A stretch of 64,000 nt of DNA from Burkholderia sp. Bp8963 (GTDB lineage: Bacteria > Pseudomonadota > Gammaproteobacteria > Burkholderiales > Burkholderiaceae), in contig NZ_QTQP01000036.1 of assembly GCF_003854275.1 (NCBI RefSeq), positions 17,199 through 81,198 of the forward strand. Direction: 5' to 3'. The translations under genes were made by a program, and so were the position numbers. This document shows positions 28,168 to 35,491 of the stretch, piece after piece (position 1 is the stretch's first letter; the number at the start of each line of letters is the position of its first letter). Under the pieces are notes generated by a model, which saw nothing but the letters and a program-made list of their open reading frames with translations, was not told where the DNA came from and did not search any database.

Positions 28168-29144
28168 GAACGCCCCTCGGCATTGCCATTCTTTGCGGTC
28201 GACGCGAAGTGCGCGTAGATCGAATCCAGCACGCGCCCCATCTCATCGAGAAGTTGGTCGTCATTCAGCGCGCGTTCGCGCGCGCCTGCCATCACTGCCT
28301 CGAAACCGATGGCTTCGGGCACGGGCGCGCCCCCGACATCGAGTACGTGCACCATCTCGCCGAGCCGTAGCAGCGCGGGGTCGCGGTCGAAGCCAAAGCT
28401 CGCAAGCAGGACCTCGAACGTCACGCGCTCGCCGACATGGGTGAACGCGGCGCCGTCGAAATCGAAGCCGAGCGCGTCAGGCGGGCACTCCGCCGGCGAC
28501 GAGAGCCAGACGAAGCGTGCGCGCGCGTCGATGAAGCGGCGAATCAGCCAGGCGCTGGCGACGCGATCGACCCACATGCGCTGACGCGTCGCCCAGGTGC
28601 GACCTTGATATTCGTCGATCGCAAGCAGGCGGATCGCGCGCTCCGCGGCGTGCGGCTCGCCCGGCGACAGCACGGTGTCGACGAGGGCGATGAAGTCCTG
28701 CAATGCGACTTCTGCGCGAGTTGCCGCGTCGCCCGGGAAGTAATCGATCGCCCGAATGGTGTCGAAGTCCTTGCGCAGGCGGCGCAGCAGACGCGCAAGT
28801 TCGGTGGAGGACTGGCCAGCCAGCGTCTTGCGGGCGTCCGCGAGCGCCCGGGTGAAGGCGGCGTATTCCTCGTCGCGATCGAACAGCGCGCGGAATTCCC
28901 CTTCCTGCGACGCGTCGAGGCTTGGCGCACGTAGCAGGTGGGCGGTGCCGCCGCTTTCGGCGATCGCGCCGGCGAGCTCGCGCAGCATGCTCTCGCGCTC
29001 ATCCGTGTAGGGCAGCAGGTAAATGCCGTCGCGCAGCACCGCGCAGCCCTTCGCCTTGAGCGCGCGCCAGAACCGCATGCGGGCGGTTGCGTTCTCCGTT
29101 GGCAGGGTCAGAACAAGGAGTGACCAGGTCGAGATAGTATCCAT
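28164..29144 (-). CDS. chrB: ChrB chromate-sensing regulator/resistance protein
   Basis: This protein of about 326 residues (from ATG 29144) has the ChrB N-terminal region (WSLLVLTLPTENATARMRFWRALKAKGCAVLRDGIYLLP) and C-terminal region (RMWVDRVASAWLIRRFIDARARF, DGAAFTHVGERVTFEVLLASFG). ChrB family members activate or repress the chr promoter in response to chromate. It heads the operon. A GTG at 29162 is in frame, but the family normally starts a few residues before the WxLLVL motif, so I prefer 29144. Confidence 0.93.
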   Translation of the reverse strand: MDTISTWSLLVLTLPTENATARMRFWRALKAKGCAVLRDGIYLLPYTDERESMLRELAGAIAESGGTAHLLRAPSLDASQEGEFRALFDRDEEYAAFTRALADARKTLAGQSSTELARLLRRLRKDFDTIRAIDYFPGDAATRAEVALQDFIALVDTVLSPGEPHAAERAIRLLAIDEYQGRTWATRQRMWVDRVASAWLIRRFIDARARFVWLSSPAECPPDALGFDFDGAAFTHVGERVTFEVLLASFGFDRDPALLRLGEMVHVLDVGGAPVPEAIGFEAVMAGARERALNDDQLLDEMGRVLDSIYAHFASTAKNGNAEGRS

Positions 29145-29157
29145 GTAGCGAATACTA
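29135..29157 (-). promoter_or_regulatory. Dyad over the chrB start, overlapping a possible promoter
   Basis: TAGTAT and ATACTA form a 6-bp inverted repeat with an 11-bp spacer that spans the chrB start codon. On the minus strand, TTGTAG and TAGTAT are 17 bp apart and could be the -35 and -10, which would put transcription start at or next to the ATG, giving a leaderless or nearly leaderless mRNA. This would be a fitting ChrB site but is not proven. Confidence 0.4.
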
Positions 29158-29295
29158 CTCACACGTTATTACATCTACAAGTTTACTTTTGGCAGCTTGT
29201 CGCGAGGTGACGTGCCGGCACACGCTTGCGTGCCGGATCTACCGATGTCACCGGGACGACATCCTATCAGCGCGATAGCGCGTTATAATCGGCCC

Positions 29296-29410
29296 CGTCT
29301 TAGGGGAGTAGTCTGCTTTGCCATCGTCGGCAAAGCGCCGCCGTCAACATAATTGGCATTCCATGCCATGGCGTCGGCAGCCGTTCCACGGCCTGGCGAG
29401 ACCTTTGACG
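29296..29410 (+). promoter_or_regulatory. yybP-ykoY manganese riboswitch
   Basis: The conserved parts appear in order: TTAGGGGAGTAG at 29300–29311, GTCAACATA at 29343–29351, and GCGAGACCTTT at 29396–29406. P1 can form from 29296–29304 with 29402–29410 (CGTC/GACG plus AGG/CCT). A TATAAT hexamer at 29284–29289 just upstream may be its -10. The class senses Mn2+ and usually controls manganese or cation exporters, and it lies 112 bp before an exchanger gene of a type known to carry this leader. Confidence 0.88.
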
Positions 29411-29423
29411 TTTCCCTTCCACC

Positions 29424-29468
29424 CGAGCCGGGCGAAGGGCGACGTCATTGGTTTATTGGCCCGGCTCG
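29424..29468 (+). promoter_or_regulatory. Hairpin after the riboswitch (candidate expression platform)
   Basis: A 10-bp perfect inverted repeat (CGAGCCGGGC / GCCCGGCTCG) with a 25-nt loop lies between the aptamer and the gene. It has no T-tract after it, so control by translation or by Rho would be more likely than by simple termination. Confidence 0.5.
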
Positions 29469-29522
29469 TGGAGAACTACAAGTGCTGCTCGCACCCCGCA
29501 TCCTCATTCAGGGGCGACCGTC

Positions 29523-30521
29523 ATGATCGTGACCTTCGCTCTGCTCGTCGCCGCTGCCGGCATCATCTATTTCTCGTGCGAAACGTTCGTCAACGGCGTC
29601 GAATGGCTCGGCCAGAAGCTCAATCTGACGCAGACAGCGACCGGCACCATTCTGGCCGCGTTCGGCACGGCACTTCCTGAAAGCGTCGTCACGCTGGTGG
29701 CCGTTGCATTCGGCAGTTCGCCCGCCCAGAAGGAAATCGGCGTCGGTGCGGCAATCGGCGGACCGCTCGCGCTGAGCACGGTCGCTTATGCGGTCGTCGG
29801 CGTCGCGTTGCTGGCCACCGCACATCGCGTCGGCAAAGTGCGGGCCGGCGCGATCGATGCCGACACGAAACGTCTTCGTCGCGACCAGCTCTGGTTTCTT
29901 TCAATCTTCGTCGTCAAGATCGGGCTCGGCCTCGTCCTGTTCAGCTTCAAGCCCGTGCTCGGTCTGGCGTTTCTCGCGGCCTACGCGGTGTATTGCTGGA
30001 AGGAGTTGACCGCCTCCGGCGACGGCGACGACCACGGAGAACTCGAACCCCTGAAACTGCGCCCGCGCGATGCGAATCCGGCCATGTTCTGGGTCGCCTT
30101 GCAGGTGATCGGCGCGCTCGTCGTGATCTTCGCGGCCTCCCATCTGTTCGTCCGCCAGATCGAAGCCGTCGGCCCGTGGCTCGGCCTGAGCCCGCAGCTC
30201 ACGGCATTGCTGTTCAGCCCGATTGCGACTGAGTTGCCCGAAATCATGAACGCGGTGATCTGGGTGCGGCAAGGCAAGGAGCGGCTGGCCCTGGCCAACA
30301 TCAGCGGCGCGATGATGATCCAGGCAACGATCCCCACGGCGTTCGGCCTGTTCTTCACGCCGTGGCACCTGGCGACGCCGTCCATTCTTGCCGCGTGCAT
30401 CACGGCACTGGCCATCGTCGTCCTGCAGTGGTCGTTCCGTGCAACGCAGGTACGCAGCCGGCAACTCACGCATGTCGGTTGGCTCTATGCAGTCTTTGCC
30501 GCGCTGCTCTTCGTAGTTTGA
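29523..30521 (+). CDS. CaCA-family cation exchanger (YrbG-like)
   Basis: This 332-residue inner-membrane protein has two alpha-repeats typical of Ca2+/cation antiporters: the first near AAFGTALPESVVTLVAVAFG and the second near LFSPIATELPEIMNAVIWVRQGKERLALANISGAMMIQ. About ten membrane spans are expected. A central charged loop (GDGDDHGELEPLK) separates the halves. The ATG at 29523 begins the first span; the open frame continues upstream into the leader but that is riboswitch sequence. With a Mn2+ riboswitch in front, Mn2+ or Ca2+ export is likely. Confidence 0.9.
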   Translation: MIVTFALLVAAAGIIYFSCETFVNGVEWLGQKLNLTQTATGTILAAFGTALPESVVTLVAVAFGSSPAQKEIGVGAAIGGPLALSTVAYAVVGVALLATAHRVGKVRAGAIDADTKRLRRDQLWFLSIFVVKIGLGLVLFSFKPVLGLAFLAAYAVYCWKELTASGDGDDHGELEPLKLRPRDANPAMFWVALQVIGALVVIFAASHLFVRQIEAVGPWLGLSPQLTALLFSPIATELPEIMNAVIWVRQGKERLALANISGAMMIQATIPTAFGLFFTPWHLATPSILAACITALAIVVLQWSFRATQVRSRQLTHVGWLYAVFAALLFVV

Positions 30522-30692
30522 CGAAATCGGCGGCGACATCGAATCCTGACGATCGATGCCGCCGCGCTATCGTTGCCGCGCGATCGCGCTCAGCCGTCAG
30601 AGCGAGCGGGCGCGTCCCTCGACTCGACGCGCCGCCACTCGCCTTCGATACCGGCCATTTCCGCTCGAAGCATTCACCTTGCATTGACCTGA

Positions 30693-30715
30693 CATATACC
30701 CCTCCTCCCTATATG
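30693..30715 (+). promoter_or_regulatory. DmeR/RcnR-type operator, copy 1
   Basis: CATATA and TATATG arms enclose an 11-bp C-rich core (CCCCTCCTCCC). AT-rich arms around a C-tract are the known operator style of the RcnR/DmeR group. A TTGACC hexamer at 30684–30689 lies just upstream and could be the -35, with TATATG as -10 at a long 20-bp spacing. Confidence 0.7.
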
Positions 30716-30730
30716 GAATCGAGTATTGGA

Positions 30731-30751
30731 ATATACTCCCCCCCGCTATAT
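30731..30751 (+). promoter_or_regulatory. DmeR/RcnR-type operator, copy 2
   Basis: ATATA and TATAT arms enclose an 11-bp core with seven consecutive C residues. Its centre is 37 bp from copy 1. It ends 12 bp before the dmeR start codon, so a repressor bound here would block transcription or early elongation. Confidence 0.7.
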
Positions 30752-30763
30752 GAAGGAGCCACC

Positions 30764-31039
30764 ATGAGTCATACCTTCAAGGAAAAGCAGAAGCTGCTGA
30801 ATCGCGTCCGCCGCATCAAGGGGCAGGTCGAAGCGATCGAGCGGGCGCTGGAAGAAGAGCGCGGCTGCAACGAAATCCTCCAGCTCATCACGAGCGGCCG
30901 CGGCGCGATGAACGGCCTGCTGGCCGTCGTGCTCGAGGATCACATCCGGTCCCACCTGGTCGACGCCGACGGTCACGACGCGCACGAAGGCAGCGCGACC
31001 GAGCAGCTGATCGAAGTCGTCCACAGCTATTTCAAGTAA
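30764..31039 (+). CDS. dmeR: RcnR/DmeR-type Ni/Co-sensing repressor
   Basis: This 91-residue all-helical regulator of the CsoR/RcnR family has the exact RcnR metal fingerprint: H3, C35, H60 and H64 (MSHTF, ERGCNE, EDHIRSH). Such proteins bind Ni2+ or Co2+ and leave the DNA. GAAGGAG precedes the start. It sits 12 bp before the CDF exporter gene, and two C-tract operators lie upstream of it, so it should repress itself and dmeF until metal is in excess. Confidence 0.93.
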   Translation: MSHTFKEKQKLLNRVRRIKGQVEAIERALEEERGCNEILQLITSGRGAMNGLLAVVLEDHIRSHLVDADGHDAHEGSATEQLIEVVHSYFK

Positions 31040-31051
31040 TCGGGTATCGGA

Positions 31052-32332
31052 ATGAGCGAATTCAAGGATGCCGCCTTCGGCGCGGGACACGACCACATCT
31101 TTCTCGGTGCGGCACACGAGCAGAACGAACGCAAGACGTGGATAGTCATCGGGCTTTGCGCGGCGATGATGGTGGCCGAGATTGTCGGCGGGACGATTTT
31201 CGGTTCGCTGGCGCTTGTCGCGGACGGGCTGCACATGTCGACGCACGCGGGCGCGATGCTGATTGCCGCGCTCGCGTACACCTATGCGCGCAAGCACGCG
31301 AGCGACCCGCGATTCGTGTTCGGCACGGGGAAGCTCGGTGACCTGGCTGGTTTCACCAGCGCCATCGTGCTCGCGATGATTGCACTGCTGATCGGATACG
31401 AAGCAGTCGCGCGTTTGCTTGCCCCCGTTCCGATCCATTTCGGCGAGGCGATTCCGATTGCGGTTGCCGGCTTGCTCGTCAACATCGCGAGCGTCTGGCT
31501 GCTGAGCGGCGATCACCATGGCCATAGTCACGGTCATAGCCACGGTCATCATCACGGCCATGCCCATGACGATCACGGCCACGAAGAGGAAGTGCACAAG
31601 ATCTTCGATCAGCAGGGCGTATTCCTCGTGTCGGTGTTCGAAGAGGGTGTCCCGCCGGTGTTCCGCGTAGCGCCTGCCACGCACGACACGAAGCTCGGCA
31701 GCGCGAACGCCGTGTCGGTGACGACGATCCGCCCGGACGGTACCCGGCAGGAATTCGCGATGGAAAGTCGCGGCGGCTATCTGGAGTCGATTGAAAATAT
31801 CCCCGAGCCGCACCAATTCAAGGCCATCGTCCGCCTGAACGGCCACGAGCACGAACTCATGTTCGAGGAGCACGATCACGGCGTGTCGTCGTCGGCCGCA
31901 CGGGATCACAACATCCGCTCTGCCTACATTCATGTGATTGCGGATGCGGCGGTTTCGGTTCTGACGATCATCGGCCTGCTGCTCGCGCGCGCGTTCGGCT
32001 GGATCTGGATGGACCCGCTGGCCGGTATCGTGGGCGCACTGGTGATTGCGAACTGGTCGTACGGCTTGATGCGCGATACGGGTGGCATTCTGCTCGACAT
32101 GAATTCGGACCGTCGACTGGCGGACAACGTGCGTACCGCCATCGAAGGCGGCGGCGACAGCGTCAACGATCTGCACGTGTGGCGTCTCGGCCCAGGGCAC
32201 ATGAGCGCAGTTGTGTCGGTGGCAACTGACGACACGACTCGGGATTCGCGCTTCTATCATGACCTGCTTCAGCGCTTCAAGGATCTCTCGCACGTGACCG
32301 TCGAGGTCGTGCCGGTTGCGAGGGGGCACTGA
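31052..32332 (+). CDS. dmeF: DmeF-type CDF metal exporter (Co/Ni)
   Basis: This 426-residue inner-membrane carrier has six CDF spans in two parts. TM2 carries H61-xxx-H65 (ADGLHMSTHAG) in place of the zinc-type HxxxD, as in DmeF proteins that favour cobalt. TM5 carries HVIADAA. A His-rich loop (about 158–176, HHGHSHGHSHGHHHGH) precedes a roughly 100-residue inserted domain (about 185–285). The C-terminal cytoplasmic domain is present (VNDLHVWRLGPGHMSAVVSV). It is the second gene of dmeRF and should export excess Co2+ or Ni2+. Confidence 0.93.
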   Translation: MSEFKDAAFGAGHDHIFLGAAHEQNERKTWIVIGLCAAMMVAEIVGGTIFGSLALVADGLHMSTHAGAMLIAALAYTYARKHASDPRFVFGTGKLGDLAGFTSAIVLAMIALLIGYEAVARLLAPVPIHFGEAIPIAVAGLLVNIASVWLLSGDHHGHSHGHSHGHHHGHAHDDHGHEEEVHKIFDQQGVFLVSVFEEGVPPVFRVAPATHDTKLGSANAVSVTTIRPDGTRQEFAMESRGGYLESIENIPEPHQFKAIVRLNGHEHELMFEEHDHGVSSSAARDHNIRSAYIHVIADAAVSVLTIIGLLLARAFGWIWMDPLAGIVGALVIANWSYGLMRDTGGILLDMNSDRRLADNVRTAIEGGGDSVNDLHVWRLGPGHMSAVVSVATDDTTRDSRFYHDLLQRFKDLSHVTVEVVPVARGH

Positions 32333-32334
32333 GC

Positions 32335-32520
32335 ATGGCAGTGAAATCGCCTTGCGTCGAAGTGTGCTCGTTCGACGGCAAGACAGGCTACTGCGTGGCC
32401 TGTTTTCGCACGCGGGATGAAGCGCGTGCATGGAAGAAGATGACGGACCATCGGCGTCACCAGGTCGTCAATGACCGTGCTCGCCGGCAGGCAAAGCTGG
32501 CCCGCGAAACGGCCGATTGA
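32335..32520 (+). CDS. DUF1289 Cys-rich small protein
   Basis: This 61-residue protein has the DUF1289 pattern of four cysteines (SPCVEVCSFDGKTGYCVACFR), likely a small metal or Fe–S site, followed by a basic tail. It starts 2 bp after the dmeF stop, so it is probably translated with it. Function of the family is not known. Confidence 0.85.
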   Translation: MAVKSPCVEVCSFDGKTGYCVACFRTRDEARAWKKMTDHRRHQVVNDRARRQAKLARETAD

Positions 32521-32623
32521 ACGCCGGCGCTGGCGAAGCGTTCGGGCACCCGGACACCGCAGATATCCGATCACGCAAATTCGTGGAAAGAGCCGGATTC
32601 ATCGCGGCTCTCCAGTCAGCGGG

Positions 32624-33616
32624 TCATGCCGATGCCGACGAGGCCGTGCGCGCTGCTTTCGCGATTCGCTTGCCGCGCTGCCTCAGGTAGAGGTTGTTGA
32701 GGATGAGCGCCGCACCTGTCAGTGCGGCTCCGGCGATCTGCGCATGATTCGGCACGACCCCCGTCATCGCGGAGACGATGAACGCGGTAATCGGCACGAT
32801 GTCCATGAACAGCACCCCGTTCATCGGACCGAGGATCCGATTGCCCGTGATCCAGCAGAGAATCGCTCCGAAGCCGGCCACGGGCCCCATGTACGCGAGA
32901 TGCGGCAGGATTGAACGCAGCGACGCGAGCGACGGCGCCGCGATCGCGTGCGAAGCAATCAGGAGCAGATTGACCGTGACGATCGTGGTCAACGCCAGCC
33001 ATGTCGTGATGGTCGTGTATTTCAGTGCAGACCAGCGCGTGAAATGCGCGGCGCCGAACGTGTAGATGACCCAGCACAACGCACCCAGTACGATCAGCGC
33101 GTTCGCCGCATAGTGTTGCGGTTCATGCAGCGCGGTTATCAGGTCTCCGCGCGTGATGACGAGCGACACGCCGGCAAACGACAGGATCACGAACAAGATG
33201 GAAAACGGTGCGGGCGCGGTACGCTTGACCAGCGCGTTGAGCAGCAATCCCATCATCGGCTGCGTTGCCATCATGATGGACGCCGTGAGCGCGCCTTGAT
33301 CGCCGGCCAGCTGCTGGCCAAGAAAGACGAACGAGCCGAAGCCGCAGAACCCGACCGACCCGAGAAACCACGCGAGCAGAAACGATTCGCCGGCGGGCAG
33401 AAAGCCGCTGCTGCCTTCCGTCAGCCACAACAGGACCAGGAAGCCGACGCCGGCGATCAGATAGCGCAGCGACGTGAAGGTAAACGGATCGACGTGGAGC
33501 AACGCATCCGTCATGATCGGAAACATCCCGCCCATCAGTATCGTCGCGCCGACACAGTAAGCGATGCCTTTCCAGTACCGAGCAACCGACAGCGTCTGAT
33601 TATGCGCGTTATTCAT
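32624..33616 (-). CDS. EamA/DMT-family transporter
   Basis: This 330-residue protein has ten membrane segments in two EamA repeats (VGATILMGGMFPIMTDALLHVDPFTFTSLRYLIAG; GALTASIMMATQPMMGLLLNALVKR). Its start codon lies beside a copy of the TetR operator repeat, and the tetR gene is 154 bp upstream on the same strand, so it is probably the target of that repressor. Amino-acid or metabolite export is usual for the family. Confidence 0.88.
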   Translation of the reverse strand: MNNAHNQTLSVARYWKGIAYCVGATILMGGMFPIMTDALLHVDPFTFTSLRYLIAGVGFLVLLWLTEGSSGFLPAGESFLLAWFLGSVGFCGFGSFVFLGQQLAGDQGALTASIMMATQPMMGLLLNALVKRTAPAPFSILFVILSFAGVSLVITRGDLITALHEPQHYAANALIVLGALCWVIYTFGAAHFTRWSALKYTTITTWLALTTIVTVNLLLIASHAIAAPSLASLRSILPHLAYMGPVAGFGAILCWITGNRILGPMNGVLFMDIVPITAFIVSAMTGVVPNHAQIAGAALTGAALILNNLYLRQRGKRIAKAARTASSASA

Positions 33617-33634
33617 GACTGATCGTTCTCAAAT
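33617..33634. promoter_or_regulatory. TetR operator-like repeat, copy 1
   Basis: CATGACTGATCGTTCTCAAAT shares the core ACYGA-N2-GTTCTCAAA with two other copies nearby. It abuts the DMT transporter start codon. Confidence 0.5.
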
Positions 33635-33732
33635 TTGGTGAAGAAATCCGGCGTTCAGCCAACTCGCGTCTGCCACACGACTTGCGTTATGCCGACGCTC
33701 TGAAACCGTCCGACCGGAGCCAGGTTCAAACT

Positions 33733-33756
33733 ATTTGGTACTGAATGTTCTCAAAA
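33733..33756. promoter_or_regulatory. TetR operator-like repeat, copy 2
   Basis: Contains TTTGGTACTGAATGTTCTCAAAA, an imperfect dyad with TTTG..AC arms. It lies upstream of the DMT gene and after the tetR stop. Confidence 0.55.
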
Positions 33757-33770
33757 TATCCAAAAAAATT

Positions 33771-34385
33771 TCAGGTCAGTGCGCGCATGGCCATATCGAC
33801 GATCGACGCGAGGTCCGGCTCATTCAGATTGGTCTTGCCCAGTACCCGCATCCCCTGAATCAGGCACAGCAGAAACCGGCCGACCTCTTCCGCGTCGAGG
33901 CTGCGGTCGAATTCGCCTGCCTGCTGGCCGCGCGCGACGGCAAGGCTGTACTGCGTCGCGATGCGTTGCAAGGTGGATTCGATATGCGGACGCAGTTCGT
34001 CGTCCGTCGGCAAAAGCTCGATTGCCGCATTCGTGATGAAACAACCGCGTCGGGCCGAGAGATTTGCGGCGATCTTCGTGTAATGCAGGAGCGCTTCGCG
34101 GAGCGCCTGACCAGGCGGCAGATCCGCCGCGAGACGCTCCTTGAGGCGCGCCACTGCACCTTCCGCATATTGGTTGAACGCTGCGACAAGCAATCCATGT
34201 TTGTCCCCGAACGTCCTGTACAGGCTGCCGCGAAATACGCCCGTCGCCTCGCACAGCACGTCGATCGACGTTGCATGGTAGCCCTGTTCCCAGAACACGC
34301 GCGCTGCCGCGTCGATCACATCGTCGACTTCGAATTCGCGCGGGCGCCCCCGGTCACGGGACGGATTGGAAGAACTCGGATTCAT
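33771..34385 (-). CDS. TetR-family repressor
   Basis: This 204-residue protein has an N-terminal helix-turn-helix at about 22–66 (VDDVIDAAARVFWEQGYHATSIDVLCEATGVFRGSLYRTFGDKHGLLVAA) and a C-terminal TetR ligand domain with FITNAAIELL. A related repeat lies in its own promoter and two more lie between it and the DMT gene, so it likely represses itself and the exporter. The inducing ligand is unknown. Confidence 0.92.
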   Translation of the reverse strand: MNPSSSNPSRDRGRPREFEVDDVIDAAARVFWEQGYHATSIDVLCEATGVFRGSLYRTFGDKHGLLVAAFNQYAEGAVARLKERLAADLPPGQALREALLHYTKIAANLSARRGCFITNAAIELLPTDDELRPHIESTLQRIATQYSLAVARGQQAGEFDRSLDAEEVGRFLLCLIQGMRVLGKTNLNEPDLASIVDMAMRALT

Positions 34386-34394
34386 GGAGACGAA

Positions 34395-34418
34395 TATTGG
34401 AACCGAGCGTTCTCAAAA
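34395..34418. promoter_or_regulatory. TetR operator-like repeat, copy 3
   Basis: TTGGAACCGAGCGTTCTCAAAA matches copy 2 at most positions. It is 10 bp upstream of the tetR start, as expected for autoregulation. Confidence 0.55.
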
Positions 34419-34451
34419 TCAAGCACTCGATTTTGCCGCCAGAGGCGGCAA

Positions 34452-35360
34452 TCAGCGACGCATGCGCGGCGCCTGCCAGTTCGACCGCCGCGCGAAATCG
34501 ACGAACGAGACCAGATATTCGAGCTCGCCGTCGGCTTCGCGGGTGCCGAGAAAGATCTGCTTTGCAATGCCGTGCTTGCCGAGCTTCACCGCCGTGATGG
34601 CCATCCTGTCTGCGTATTCTTCCGCGAGCCACCGCGGCAGCGCGGCGACGCCCCGGTTGTTCGCGACCATCTGCAGCATGATGTCGGTCGTCTCGATCGT
34701 CTTGTGCCGGCGCGGGACGACGTCCGCGGGCCTGAGGAAATGGTTGTAGATGTCGAGGCGGTCGGTCTCGACCGGATAGGTGATCAGCGTCTCGTCGATC
34801 AGCTGTTCGGGTGTGACGTGGCGCGCGCCGGCGAGCGGATGGTCGTCCGCGACGACGAGCACCTGCTCGTAGTCGAACACCGGCTCGAAGCGCAGCCCGG
34901 GCCTGACGATCGGATCGGGCGTGACGAGTACGTCGATGTCGTAGCCGAACAGCGCGCCGATCCCGCCGAACTGGAAACGCTGCTTCACGTCGACGTCGAC
35001 ATCGGGCCAGCGCGTCAGGTACGGCGAGACCACCTTCAGCAGCCACTGATAGCACGGATGGCATTCCATGCCGATTCGCAGCGTGCCGCGCTCGCCGTTC
35101 GCGTATTGCTTCATGCGCGCCTCGGCATGCTCGAATTGCGGCAGCAGCCGCTCCGCGAGCGTGAGCAGGTAGTGGCCCGCCTGCGTGAGCCGCAGGCTGC
35201 GGCCCTCGCGATCCCAGATCGGCGTGCCGAGCTGTTGCTCGAGCTTTTTCACCGTATGGCTCAGTGCCGACTGGGTCAGGAACAGCTCGCTCGCGGCGGC
35301 CGTCAGCGAGCCCTGCCGCTGGACTTCGCGAATGATCAGAAGATGGAAGCGTTCAAGCAT
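34452..35360 (-). CDS. metR: MetR-type LysR regulator
   Basis: This 302-residue LysR regulator has a winged helix at 1–60 (LTAAASELFLTQSALSHTVKKLEQQLG) and a substrate domain (TLRIGMECHPCYQWLLKVVSPYL; MECHPCYQW is MetR-like). It is divergent from metE with a palindrome-rich gap between, the standard metR/metE layout. It should activate metE, with homocysteine as co-effector. Confidence 0.92.
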   Translation of the reverse strand: MLERFHLLIIREVQRQGSLTAAASELFLTQSALSHTVKKLEQQLGTPIWDREGRSLRLTQAGHYLLTLAERLLPQFEHAEARMKQYANGERGTLRIGMECHPCYQWLLKVVSPYLTRWPDVDVDVKQRFQFGGIGALFGYDIDVLVTPDPIVRPGLRFEPVFDYEQVLVVADDHPLAGARHVTPEQLIDETLITYPVETDRLDIYNHFLRPADVVPRRHKTIETTDIMLQMVANNRGVAALPRWLAEEYADRMAITAVKLGKHGIAKQIFLGTREADGELEYLVSFVDFARRSNWQAPRMRR

Positions 35361-35398
35361 CGGGATGATCGGGAATGGCCTACATGAAGAAAACTAAT

Positions 35399-35435
35399 CG
35401 ATAGATGAAATAATGCCATTTTTCATCATGTATCG
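35399..35435. promoter_or_regulatory. Nested dyad in the metR–metE divergent promoter
   Basis: Inner arms GATGAAA (35404–35410) and TTTCATC (35421–35427) are perfect, with a 10-bp spacer; outer arms CGATA and TATCG extend the symmetry. TGAA..TTCA half-sites are the MetR style, though the spacing is longer than the enterobacterial consensus. Confidence 0.6.
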
Positions 35436-35491
35436 GAAATCCTATCATCTGTGCCAGACAGTTTTCGACTCATCACTGGATGGCAGCGCCC

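Noticed and set aside
29448..29522. Upstream extension of the exchanger gene
   Set aside because: The extra codons cover the hairpin after the riboswitch and add no family sequence; ATG 29523 fits the first membrane span.
32589..32611. Hairpin AGAGCC / GGCTCT between DUF1289 and the DMT gene
   Set aside because: Only six base pairs, long loop and weak T run; too weak to call.
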